Numbered from the stretch's first letter, positions 27,597 through 34,670 are shown. The stretch: DNA of 49,398 bases from Flavobacterium soyae (GCF_021245985.1 NZ_JAJQXA010000024.1:1-49398); one strand, 5' to 3'. Translations and numbers: made by a program. The notes: generated from the sequence alone by a model not told the origin.

Positions 27597-27743
27597 ATGA
27601 GTAGAAATTATAAATTTCATAATCCTGAAGGTTTGTATTTTATAAGCTTTGCTGTTGTAGGATGGTTAGATGTATTTACCCGAAATGAATATAAAGATTT
27701 GTTTTTAGAAAGTTTGGAGTTTATAATTTTGAAGCTTAATTAA
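27597..27743 (+). pseudogene. Truncated IS200-like / REP-associated tyrosine transposase
   Basis: The ATG at 27597 opens a 48-residue frame that reads MSRNYKFHNPEGLYFISFAV, then VGWLDVFTRNEYKDLFLESL, and ends in an unrelated short tail. I recognise this as the conserved start of Y1-type REP-associated transposases (RAYT) of Bacteroidota, normally about 180 residues. The catalytic HUH motif and Tyr are missing, so this copy is dead. RAYTs mobilise REP palindromes, and this remnant sits among at least seven palindromic elements, next to copy 2. The match is from memory of the family and should be confirmed by a search. Confidence 0.75.
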
Positions 27744-27879
27744 AATTTTCTGTATGAAAGAATTTAAATAATGCATTAGATATCTAGTTTGTCGAATAGT
27801 CTTGTTTAAAATTTAAAGTTAACAGGATTTAACTTAAAAAAATATAGAATAGTGAATAACAAAATATAAAATTTTAAAT
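27744..27879. other. Intergenic leader with 19-nt shared motif
   Basis: TTAACAGGATTTAACTTAA at 27819-27837 recurs exactly at 31671-31689, in both cases 60-80 nt upstream of a gene of the head/foot family. It contains TTAAC twice with a 10-nt period. No gene is seen in this gap. Confidence 0.6.
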
Positions 27880-28098
27880 ATGAAAAAAGTAATGTTTTTT
27901 GCAGTGATGTTTTTTAATGCAATAATTTACAGTCAGACTTTTGATGGAAATTTAGGCTCTAATAGTCTAAGATGGGGAACAGAACAAAAAGATTTTAATG
28001 CATTACCAAGAGTTGGAGTAACTCAAATGTCACTAAAAATGTGGAACAATTACGGAGGAGTAAATGCCCCCCTGCTGGCGCGAGCATCTTGCTCGTGA
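27880..28098 (+). pseudogene. Truncated head of a tail-fibre-like secreted protein
   Basis: The frame begins with a signal peptide (MKKVMFFAVMFFNAIIYSQ) and a head segment, TFDGNLGSNSLRWGTEQKDF, then ALPRVGVTQMSLKMWNNYGG. That segment resembles flavobacterial tail-fibre-like surface proteins. After GG the last residues come from a B-type palindromic element that begins at 28067, and the frame stops there. The missing part would be a middle region and the coiled-coil foot seen in the three genes at 31750-34615. The promoter-region motif at 27819 is shared with the first of those genes, so this is a displaced, interrupted family member. Confidence 0.7.
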
Positions 28099-28242
28099 AC
28101 GCAAAGAGAGTTAGCTCATGATAAATAAAAAAAAAGATGAGTAGAAAAAAGCAAGTTTGCTAACAAAACAGGAATTTATCTTATAGTAAAATATAAATTG
28201 ATTTAGATTGTGTTCACGAGCAAGATGCTCGCGCCAGCAGGG
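28067..28242. repeat. B-type palindromic element pair (MITE/REPIN-like)
   Basis: Two inverted copies of an element with core CGAGCAAGATGCTCG bound a 176-bp unit. The left copy is at 28067-28100 and the right copy at 28212-28242, each with CCAGCAGGGG on the outer side. The interior is AT-rich with no credible gene. The left copy interrupts the head gene at 27880. Paired inverted REPs of this size are called REPINs and are non-autonomous elements moved by RAYT transposases. Confidence 0.75.
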
Positions 28243-28338
28243 AGATTATGTATATAGTAGTGTAATTGATTATTGTGGTCAGAAAGGACTTATTGATGAT
28301 GTAGTAGTTTTTAAGATGTTTAGTGTTTAAGCAAACGA

Positions 28339-28370
28339 GCCACACGAAAGGATTCGTGCGTCAGCGAGGG
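28339..28370 (+). repeat. A-type palindromic element, forward, copy 3
   Basis: The core CACGAAAGGATTCGTG lies at 28343-28358, preceded by the conserved GTTTAGTGTTTAAG (28319-28332). An orphan RHS tail begins immediately after it. Confidence 0.85.
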
Positions 28371-28464
28371 TGTACGAAGTACACCAGAATACTTCAGTCA
28401 TAGATCAATGGATTTTAGAGAGCTTCAGAGGGTACAAATTGATAATACTAGGGTAAGAAATTAA
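28366..28464 (+). pseudogene. Orphan toxin-tail fragment (module 2)
   Basis: An open frame of 32 codons without a start runs from the palindromic element to a stop at 28462-28464. It reads STPEYFSHRSMDFRELQRVQ and then IDNTRVRN. It has no RHS core. Its position, directly after a forward element and 12 nt before a small membrane gene, matches the tail position in the other modules. I therefore read it as the last piece of an RHS toxin tail. I do not recognise the toxin family. Confidence 0.55.
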
Positions 28465-28476
28465 TATTAATGGATT

Positions 28477-28852
28477 ATGTTTAAATTTTTCGAAATTATT
28501 TTTGTGTTTTTAGCTAGAATTTATATTTTTTTTTTATAAAAGTAAAGGCGACTATTGGAAAATATTTCCAAGTATAATTATGTCTTCTATTTTTATGATA
28601 AATCTACAAATGATCATTTCGTTTTTCATTTCTCTTAGTAAAATTTTCATTGTAGGGTTGTTTACAGGTATTTTACTTTTATTTAAAAAATTATTTGATA
28701 AAAAAGAATATAACTGGGTTGTGGAATATCCACTTTCAAAAAAGCAAAAGATTATTGTTGTTTCTTTTTTAATTGTGGACATTGTAGTAGTAAGCATTTT
28801 ATCTATGATTTCTCGTGATATCTATATTGCAACATATGGGATTGCTAAATAA
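28477..28852 (+). pseudogene. Immunity-like membrane protein broken in a T10 tract
   Basis: From the ATG at 28477 the frame reads MFKFFEIIFVFLARIYIFF and hits a stop at 28537, just after a run of ten T (28526-28535). With one T fewer the frame would continue as YKSKGDYWKIFPSIIMSSIF into the open frame that ends at 28852, giving a protein of about 124 residues with three or four membrane helices (MINLQMIISFFISLSKIFIV, GLFTGILLLF, KIIVVSFLIVDIVVVSILSM). A shorter protein could start at 28580. The gene follows an orphan tail by 12 nt, so it is a candidate membrane immunity gene. It is either decayed or switchable by slippage in the T run. Confidence 0.6.
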
Positions 28853-28933
28853 AAAAATCTAAAATGTATTATTTAAAACTAATAGAGCTTGTTTTTGTTT
28901 TTTCTCGAGAATACATAGTTTCATATACTGCCT

Positions 28934-29109
28934 CCCCCACTGCCGCACGAATCCTTTCGTGTGGTATGGTGAATTAAAGTTAGATTTTTCTATATAGCAA
29001 AACAAATGATTACTCTGAACCAAAAGTGCTTATTAATATTATATGTTTAGAATGTTTAGTGTTTAAGCAGAACGTGCCACACGAAAGGATTCGTGCGGCA
29101 GCAGGGGGG
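28934..29109. repeat. A-type element pair (REPIN-like), copies 4 and 5
   Basis: A reverse copy (core 28946-28961) and a forward copy (core 29080-29095) bound a 176-bp unit. Internal landmarks are TTTTTCTATATAGC and GTTTAGTGTTTAAG, both also present in the pair at 30448-30601. Module 2 ends at its left and module 3 starts at its right edge. Confidence 0.85.
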
Positions 29110-29129
29110 CTTCGCCTCTTGCTGCTTCA

Positions 29130-29924
29130 ATGATAACAGGTGCAGCTGCTGGATTTGCAGGTGGTGTGACTGGTTCGGCTTTAAATGGAAATAGTTTTGG
29201 GCAAGTAATGCTAGATGGAGCATATGGTGGACTAAAAGGAGGTGTTTTTGGGGCTGCAGGAGGATATGCTGCTAGTTTTGCACCTGCTGGGATTTTAAAT
29301 GGTACTGCCTATTCTATTTCAACAAATTTAGCACTGAATGGTGTTGGTAATGTAATTGAAGGGCAAAATCCATTTCAGGGTGCGGGTTTTACAATTGCGA
29401 TATCTGGAGTTACAGGAGGTTATCAGGGATATAGAAGTGCACAGGCGCAAGGATTAAATACTTGGACTGGTAAACCTAATCCATCTGTAATTGCTAAAAA
29501 CGTTACTAATTTTGAAGAAAGTGCACAAATAGCGTATGATAAAGCAGTAAAAATACAGCAGGAACCTATAGATATGGGTAATACTGCTAGTAAATGGGAT
29601 ACAGTTAGTAGTATCGATGGTAAAAGTGGAAATTCTGTTTTTTATAAGCAAATTGACCCATATTCTTCGGCTGGATATAAAAGTATAGATGTTACTGACT
29701 TAAACCATTCTTTTTCTAAGATTGTTGATAATAATATGGGAAGTGCAACTAAATTTACTTTGAAAGGAGGAGATGGCATAAGTAGATCATTGTATCAAAT
29801 TGAAGGAGCTTCCATGAAAGGTGTTAATGGGATATTTGAGTGGATCGTTGAGAATGGAGGTAATTGCACTCATCGAGTTTTCATACCAGGTGCTAAAATA
29901 ACAGGGATTCCAAATAGATTTTAA
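29130..29924 (+). CDS. Orphan RHS C-terminal toxin tail without core (module 3)
   Basis: This 264-residue frame is Gly/Ala-rich at first (MITGAAAGFAGGVTGSALNG, FGAAGGYAASFAPAGI), as in the region after the RHS core, and ends with a more polar domain containing EWIVENGGNCTHRVFIPG. The open frame extends upstream to 29067 through the palindromic element, so the true coding origin is the junction near 29107. The ATG at 29130 may or may not be used. There is no signal peptide and no RHS core, so it is probably a silent donor or a displaced toxin tip. The final Cys-Thr-His segment could be a catalytic site, but I do not recognise the family. A candidate immunity gene follows after 17 nt. Confidence 0.6.
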   Translation: MITGAAAGFAGGVTGSALNGNSFGQVMLDGAYGGLKGGVFGAAGGYAASFAPAGILNGTAYSISTNLALNGVGNVIEGQNPFQGAGFTIAISGVTGGYQGYRSAQAQGLNTWTGKPNPSVIAKNVTNFEESAQIAYDKAVKIQQEPIDMGNTASKWDTVSSIDGKSGNSVFYKQIDPYSSAGYKSIDVTDLNHSFSKIVDNNMGSATKFTLKGGDGISRSLYQIEGASMKGVNGIFEWIVENGGNCTHRVFIPGAKITGIPNRF

Positions 29925-29941
29925 AATATAATTTGATTTTT

Positions 29942-30424
29942 ATGAATACTTTAAAAAGAAATAATATAAAGCTAAATTGTGTAATTGCTTATGTAGGGTT
30001 AGATAGAAATTTTATTTCTATAGATGATGTGCTAAAAGATTTGGATAATGAAGAATTGGAAAAATTGAATGAGAGAGAAATATCACTTTTATATTCGTCT
30101 GATTTAAATTGTGAAAAGTTGAAAGATATATTAAGTAATATTTCAAACATTAACGAGGGAAAATATAAATTAGGATTGAAGATATGGGGGCTTTCCTTGT
30201 TAAAGGATATAAATCAAACTGCAACAACCATTTCAGATAAAATGAAAAAGGTAGCAAATCTTTGGGCAGATTTTGATTATATTGATGATTGGAAGAGTTT
30301 TATTTATTACATGCCTGTTGATGTAGGTTTAGAAGTGGGAGAGGATTTTTTAAATCGCAATTTTTTAAATTACATTGAGAGTGAATATTCTAAAATTGAT
30401 ATTTATTATAAAACAATGTATTAA
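29942..30424 (+). CDS. Candidate immunity protein, DUF2247-like
   Basis: This 160-residue soluble, acidic protein starts at the ATG at 29942. An earlier in-frame TTG at 29933 is less likely. The C-terminal part, KVANLWADFDYIDDWKSFIY then YMPVDVG, resembles the DUF2247 family, which I recall as an immunity family of polymorphic toxin systems. This match is tentative. It sits 17 nt after the orphan toxin tail of module 3 and 23 nt before the next reverse A-type element, the standard immunity position. A cytoplasmic immunity protein implies a toxin acting in the cytoplasm. Confidence 0.6.
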   Translation: MNTLKRNNIKLNCVIAYVGLDRNFISIDDVLKDLDNEELEKLNEREISLLYSSDLNCEKLKDILSNISNINEGKYKLGLKIWGLSLLKDINQTATTISDKMKKVANLWADFDYIDDWKSFIYYMPVDVGLEVGEDFLNRNFLNYIESEYSKIDIYYKTMY

Positions 30425-30447
30425 ATCATTGTTTAACTAAGGGCCTG

Positions 30448-30601
30448 CCCCCCGCTGCCGCACGAATCCTTTCGTGTGGTATAGTGATCAAAGTTAGATT
30501 TTTCTATATAGCGGTGCAATTGATTACTGTAGATAAAAAGGGTTCAGGATGTTTAGTGTTTAAGTAGAACGTGCCACACGAAAGGATTCGTGCGGCAGCA
30601 G
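30448..30601. repeat. A-type element pair (REPIN-like), copies 6 and 7
   Basis: A reverse copy (core 30461-30476) and a forward copy (core 30577-30592) bound a 154-bp unit with the same internal landmarks as the pair at 28934. It closes module 3 and opens module 4. Confidence 0.85.
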
Positions 30602-30603
30602 GT

Positions 30604-30664
30604 GTTCACGAGCAAGATGCTCGCGCCAGCAGGGGGGAGCAAGATGCTCGCGCCAGCAGGGGGA
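30604..30664 (+). repeat. Two tandem B-type elements
   Basis: Two direct copies of the B element, each containing GAGCAAGATGCTCGCGCCAG, follow the forward A element without a gap. The second copy lacks the first few bases. The reading frame of the module 4 tail starts inside the last G run. Confidence 0.8.
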
Positions 30665-30856
30665 GATATAGTATTAGGTATGAATAACGAGCATATTTGA
30701 CATGCTATACAAGATCAAGCAATTCACAATTTACGAATACCTTGGTTTAATGGTAAATCACTTTTTGACAAGAGACAAATGGGATTCGAAAATCAATCAT
30801 GGAACTGGAAAGGTTACTTTCAATATAAATCCTCTAACACATTTACATCATGGTAA
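30662..30856 (+). pseudogene. Orphan toxin-tail with in-frame stop (module 4)
   Basis: The frame runs from the B element to a stop at 30854-30856 and contains one internal TGA at 30698-30700. It reads GDIVLGMNNEHI, stop, HAIQDQAIHNLRIPWFNGKS, then further to GYFQYKSSNTFTSW. The candidate immunity gene begins at 30850 and overlaps the tail stop by seven bases, which suggests translational coupling before decay. No RHS core is present. I do not recognise the toxin family. Restoring the internal stop would give a tail of about 64 residues. Confidence 0.6.
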
Positions 30857-31398
30857 AAAAGATAATTATAAATTTTAGTATAATAATTTTATTAAGTAGT
30901 TGTTGCTATAATGGGATGGTTTCTGAATTTGGTTTGCCAAGAAAAAAAATAAATAGACTAAAACCTTTTATAGCTTATGATATAATAGACACGCTTGCGT
31001 TGTACAAATTATCAATTAGTTTTAGTACGAATAACATATCAAATGAATATGTTTATTTTGAAAAAAATGATGATAATTCCTATCCTTATACTAGTTATAT
31101 GAAGTTTTATCCTAATGGAAAGTTAGGACTTTTTATTATCCTTAAAACTGATACTCTAAATTTGGAGCGTTCTTTTTTTGATCCAAGACGAGCTAAGATG
31201 GGATATTATTGGCTAGAAGATAGTATTATAAAAACAAAAATATCTACTATTGGCGATTGCTCTTTATATATTAGTAATAAAAAAGGTGTTATAATTGGTG
31301 ATAGAATTAAATTAAAAGATCATTATAAATATGGAGAAATTTTCATTAAGAAGAGAGTACCTAGAGAATTTTTAGAAAATTGGAAACCTGATTGGTAG
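30850..31398 (+). CDS. Small lipoprotein, candidate immunity (module 4)
   Basis: This 182-residue protein has a lipoprotein signal peptide (MVKKIIINFSIIILLSSC) and a beta-rich mature part with many Tyr and Lys (SYMKFYPNGKLGLFIILKTD). It does not match a family I know. Its start overlaps the end of the orphan toxin tail of module 4, the position of an immunity gene. A periplasmic or outer-membrane lipoprotein would neutralise a toxin acting in the periplasm or on entry. A degenerate A-type pair follows at 31453. Confidence 0.55.
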   Translation: MVKKIIINFSIIILLSSCCYNGMVSEFGLPRKKINRLKPFIAYDIIDTLALYKLSISFSTNNISNEYVYFEKNDDNSYPYTSYMKFYPNGKLGLFIILKTDTLNLERSFFDPRRAKMGYYWLEDSIIKTKISTIGDCSLYISNKKGVIIGDRIKLKDHYKYGEIFIKKRVPREFLENWKPDW

Positions 31399-31749
31399 TT
31401 AAAAATATTTTTTAGAAGTTAAGAAAGATAAAATCCTTTTACCATCCAGAGGGTCCCTGCAGCAAACGAATCCTTCTATATAGCCTGATGATTAAAGATT
31501 CATCGGTTAATCTATGATACAAAAGCAGTTGAGAATTTAAAAGAAAAGATTTAAGGTATAGGATTAGTTAATGTTATAATTGTTATAAACTGTTTGATGT
31601 TTAAATAAAAATGTATCACATGAAAGAATTCGTGCGGCAACGATAAGTTAGACCGTTTCAATTTTTTAAATTAACAGGATTTAACTTAATTTTATATATT
31701 TGTAAGAAATTATTTCAAATAAAATAATTTGTCAATTAAAAAAATAAAA
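31399..31749. other. Gene-free gap with degenerate A-type pair and promoter motif
   Basis: A decayed pair of A elements spans 31453-31642. The right core (31619-31634) differs from the consensus at two bases, and the interior keeps a version of GTTTAGTGTTTAAG. After it come the 19-nt motif TTAACAGGATTTAACTTAA (31671-31689) and a TATATTTG -7-like box (31695-31702) for the next gene. No gene is seen. Confidence 0.65.
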
Positions 31750-32724
31750 ATGAAAAAAAACTTATTTATTCTAACATTACTTATTTTATGTTCACCTCTT
31801 CTTTCTGCCAAAGCTTATAAGGCGGTTTATATAAATGAATACGAAAGCAGTGTAACATTTCCAGCTGGATATACTATAGGGGATTATATTGAGTTTGTAA
31901 AAGTAAGTCCATTGTCTGCAGGGGCAAGCGGTAACTATCAGGTTTCTATAAATTATACGCGTGGCGGCATAGCTGCGGCAGCAACACACTTGGCATCCTT
32001 ATCGCATGCAAATCCTGCATTATGGAGAGAAGTTGGGAGAACAAACAACAATCCTCATGTAGGCACTAATACAAATTTCACAATTGATTGTAATACAGAA
32101 TATTTAAACCCACGATTTAGAATACGAGCAATTAATACATATGGAACGACTACAGTACCCATTACAGTTTATATAAAAGTTGTTTCGTTAAATTCAAATG
32201 GTGCTTTTACCGCTTTGAATGTCATTGGAAATGATCTGGCTGTTTCAAAATTTTTACCAATGACTACTGATTGGGATTTGTACGTTGGAAACAATTATAC
32301 CGCAAATGGAGCTTCTCTTGCAATTAAAGCAATTCAAAATGGTAATGTTGGTATAGGAACATCAAATCCAACAGAAAAACTTACTGTTGCAGGAAATATT
32401 CATGCACGAGAAGTAAAAGTAACAGTAAATGCCGGCGCCGACTTTGTTTTTGAAAACGATTACAACCTCAATTCGTTAGACTTTTTAGATAAATTTATTA
32501 AAGAGAATAAACATTTACCAGAAATTGCTTCGGCTCAGGAAATGCAAAAAGACGGAATCAATTTGTCTGAAATGAATATTAAACTTCTGCAAAAAATGGA
32601 AGAATTAACACTTTATGTTATTGAGCAAAATAAAGAAATCAAAGATTTAAAAATTCAGAATGAAATGCTTAAAGAGTTTTCTGAAAGGCTGACTAAGATT
32701 GAAAGAGATATATCTAAACTTTAA
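31750..32724 (+). CDS. Tail-fibre-like surface protein, copy 1
   Basis: This 324-residue exported protein starts at the ATG at 31750 with a signal peptide (MKKNLFILTLLILCSPLLSA). A unique head (about 20-200) is followed by GNVGIGTSNPTEKLTVAGNI, a motif common in bacterial and phage fibre-like proteins. The foot (about the last 110 residues) is shared with the two downstream genes: AREVKV, ADFVF, HLPEIASAQEM, GINLSEMNIKLLQKMEELTL, then a coiled coil. The shared foot probably trimerises or attaches the protein. No T9SS sorting domain is visible. It is first of three in tandem, 35 nt from the next. Confidence 0.7.
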   Translation: MKKNLFILTLLILCSPLLSAKAYKAVYINEYESSVTFPAGYTIGDYIEFVKVSPLSAGASGNYQVSINYTRGGIAAAATHLASLSHANPALWREVGRTNNNPHVGTNTNFTIDCNTEYLNPRFRIRAINTYGTTTVPITVYIKVVSLNSNGAFTALNVIGNDLAVSKFLPMTTDWDLYVGNNYTANGASLAIKAIQNGNVGIGTSNPTEKLTVAGNIHAREVKVTVNAGADFVFENDYNLNSLDFLDKFIKENKHLPEIASAQEMQKDGINLSEMNIKLLQKMEELTLYVIEQNKEIKDLKIQNEMLKEFSERLTKIERDISKL

Positions 32725-32759
32725 AAACGTACATAAAATGATCATCGATTAATTATAAA

Positions 32760-33689
32760 ATGAAAAAAATAAATTTAAACCAATGGCTTATAATGATCTT
32801 CGCATCATTTACATCTATTATCAATAGTCAAACTACCTTGCCAATTGTAGGATTTAATGATGCAAATAATTATACAATTGGACATTATAGCGTTCCCAGC
32901 TCCTCGGGATTGGATATACATTGGTATGGAGGAATTCGGTTTGGTGACTGGACTAGCAGAAGCGTTATGCAAATTACAAATGGAAAAGTTGGTATTGGTT
33001 CAACAGCTCCATCTGCAAATTTAGAAATCACAAGCACTGCTGTTGTTGGTGCTGAAACTCTGCTAAAATTAAATGTCACCGATGCTTCTAAAGATTATTT
33101 AAAAATAGCCAATTCTACAAATACAGACGGACAATTTATGCCATGCATAGAAGGATATCATATTACGGATAATAGGGCAGCCCTTTATTTAACAGGAAGT
33201 ATTGACGGCCTTAGTGATAATGGTGCAAATCCTATTATGGTATTTGACTCTAGGATAAGTAGTTCTGCTGTTGTTAATAGACCATTATTTTCCTGGGATT
33301 CGTTTGGGGCTAGAAAAATGATTTTAACTTCAAATGGAAGTTTAGGAATAGGAACAACTACAACAGGAACTCATAAACTGGCGGTAGAAGGTTCAATTGG
33401 AGCAAGAGAAGTAAAAGTACAGGCAGCAGGCTGGGCAGATTTCGTCTTTAAAAAAGAATATGACCTGCCAACACTTGAAGAAATTGAAATGCATATCAAA
33501 GAAAAAGGTCATTTAGAAAATATTCCAAATGAAGAAGAAGTTTTGAAAGACGGAATTAATCTGGGCGAAATGAATGCTAAACTGCTTCAAAAAATTGAGG
33601 AATTAACGTTGTATGTTATTGAACAAAATAAACAAATTAAAAACCTGCAGAATTCTTTAGAAATAATAAAGAAAGATAATTGTAAATAA
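32760..33689 (+). CDS. Tail-fibre-like surface protein, copy 2
   Basis: This 309-residue exported protein has an N-terminal signal (ending FTSIINSQ) and a head unlike that of copy 1. The head has two GxxGIG(S/T) fibre motifs (GKVGIGSTAPSANLEI and GSLGIGTTTTGTHKLAVEG). The foot is the same as in copies 1 and 3: AREVKVQAAGWADFVF, DGINLGEMNAKLLQKIEELT, LYVIEQNKQIKNLQ. The head/foot mosaic suggests recombination in the conserved foot and GIGT segments. The function is unknown, and adhesion or display is a reasonable inference. Confidence 0.7.
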   Translation: MKKINLNQWLIMIFASFTSIINSQTTLPIVGFNDANNYTIGHYSVPSSSGLDIHWYGGIRFGDWTSRSVMQITNGKVGIGSTAPSANLEITSTAVVGAETLLKLNVTDASKDYLKIANSTNTDGQFMPCIEGYHITDNRAALYLTGSIDGLSDNGANPIMVFDSRISSSAVVNRPLFSWDSFGARKMILTSNGSLGIGTTTTGTHKLAVEGSIGAREVKVQAAGWADFVFKKEYDLPTLEEIEMHIKEKGHLENIPNEEEVLKDGINLGEMNAKLLQKIEELTLYVIEQNKQIKNLQNSLEIIKKDNCK

Positions 33690-33694
33690 AATAT

Positions 33695-34615
33695 ATGAAA
33701 AGTAAGTTAACGATTGTAGTGTTATTAGTTTCTATATCGTTTGTAAAGGCACAAATTTACACACCAAGTGGTATAGTTCAAGGATCATCGGGAAATAATA
33801 ATATAGGAATTGGAACTTCAAATCCAAACTCTATGTTAACATTAGGAGGATCTAGTCCTTTGTTTCTCAATCGCGGAGCCAGTAGTTCTACACCCTTTTT
33901 AGCTGTTTTGAATTCAGTAATTCCAACGGATGCCAAATATGGCTGGGCATTTTATGATAATTCTACAAATGGTAATTTGGATATTTTTAGAAGAAACGGA
34001 ACTTCACAAGGAATACAATTTATGAGTTTTAATAGAAATACTGGAGACGTTGCTATTGGAGAAAGTACTCCTCTGTTTTTGAATCATGGAGCTAGTAGTT
34101 CTACGCCTTTTTTGGCCGTTTTGAATTCAGTAATTCCTACTAGTGCTAACTATGGCTGGGCATTTTATGACAATCCGATAAATGGGAATTTAGATATTTT
34201 TAGAAGAAATGGAACCGTTCAAGGGTTGCAATTTATGAGTTTTGACAGAAATACTGGTGATGTTTCTATTGGTACAAGCAATTCAAATGGAAATAAGCTC
34301 GCTGTAAAAGGTATTGTTGGTTGTGAAGAAGTTGTAGTGAAATCAGGGAATAGCTGGAATTGGCCAGATTATGTCTTCGCAAAAGATTACAAATTAAAAT
34401 CCTTGAAGGAAGTTAAAGAGTATATTGAGCAAAATAATCATTTGCCAGAAATTCCCTCAGCCCAAGAAATAGAAAAGAACGGTTTTATGCTGGCAGAAAT
34501 GAACGCTAAATTACTTCAAAAAATCGAAGAATTAACGTTGTATGTTATTGAACAGAACAAACAAATTACCAATTTACAAAACCGATTAGATAAAGTAGAA
34601 TCAAATTCTAAATAG
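33695..34615 (+). CDS. Tail-fibre-like surface protein, copy 3, with internal duplication
   Basis: This 306-residue exported protein starts 5 nt after copy 2. After the signal peptide its head contains a tandem duplication of about 72 residues. Both units begin with PLFLN(R/H)GASSSTPFLAVL, continue through YGWAFYDN and NLDIFRRNGT, and end in FMSF(N/D)RNTGDV(A/S)IG. The DNA copies are near 33855-34060 and 34070-34275. The foot is shared with copies 1 and 2 (EEVVVKSG, HLPEIPSAQEIEKNG, LAEMNAKLLQKIEELTLYVI). A terminator closely matching that of glmS follows at 34632. Confidence 0.7.
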   Translation: MKSKLTIVVLLVSISFVKAQIYTPSGIVQGSSGNNNIGIGTSNPNSMLTLGGSSPLFLNRGASSSTPFLAVLNSVIPTDAKYGWAFYDNSTNGNLDIFRRNGTSQGIQFMSFNRNTGDVAIGESTPLFLNHGASSSTPFLAVLNSVIPTSANYGWAFYDNPINGNLDIFRRNGTVQGLQFMSFDRNTGDVSIGTSNSNGNKLAVKGIVGCEEVVVKSGNSWNWPDYVFAKDYKLKSLKEVKEYIEQNNHLPEIPSAQEIEKNGFMLAEMNAKLLQKIEELTLYVIEQNKQITNLQNRLDKVESNSK

Positions 34616-34631
34616 GTTAAGGAAATGTAAG

Positions 34632-34670
34632 TAATGTTAAAAAAAGCGAGATTTAGGCCTCGCTTTTTTT
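34632..34670 (+). terminator. Terminator at right boundary of the island
   Basis: The stem pairs AAAAAAAGCGAG (34639-34650) with CTCGCTTTTTTT (34659-34670). With its left flank TAATGTT it repeats the glmS terminator at 19669-19706, with one substitution and one extra A. Confidence 0.85.

Noticed and set aside
28140..28200. Possible T9SS sorting-domain end inside the B-type pair (TGIYLIVKYKLI followed by stop)
   Set aside because: The match is about ten residues, with no supporting upstream domain, and lies in AT-rich DNA where it can arise by chance.
26945..31642. Possible CRISPR array from repeated palindromes
   Set aside because: The repeats alternate in orientation, the intervals differ greatly in size and contain coding remnants, and there are no cas genes.
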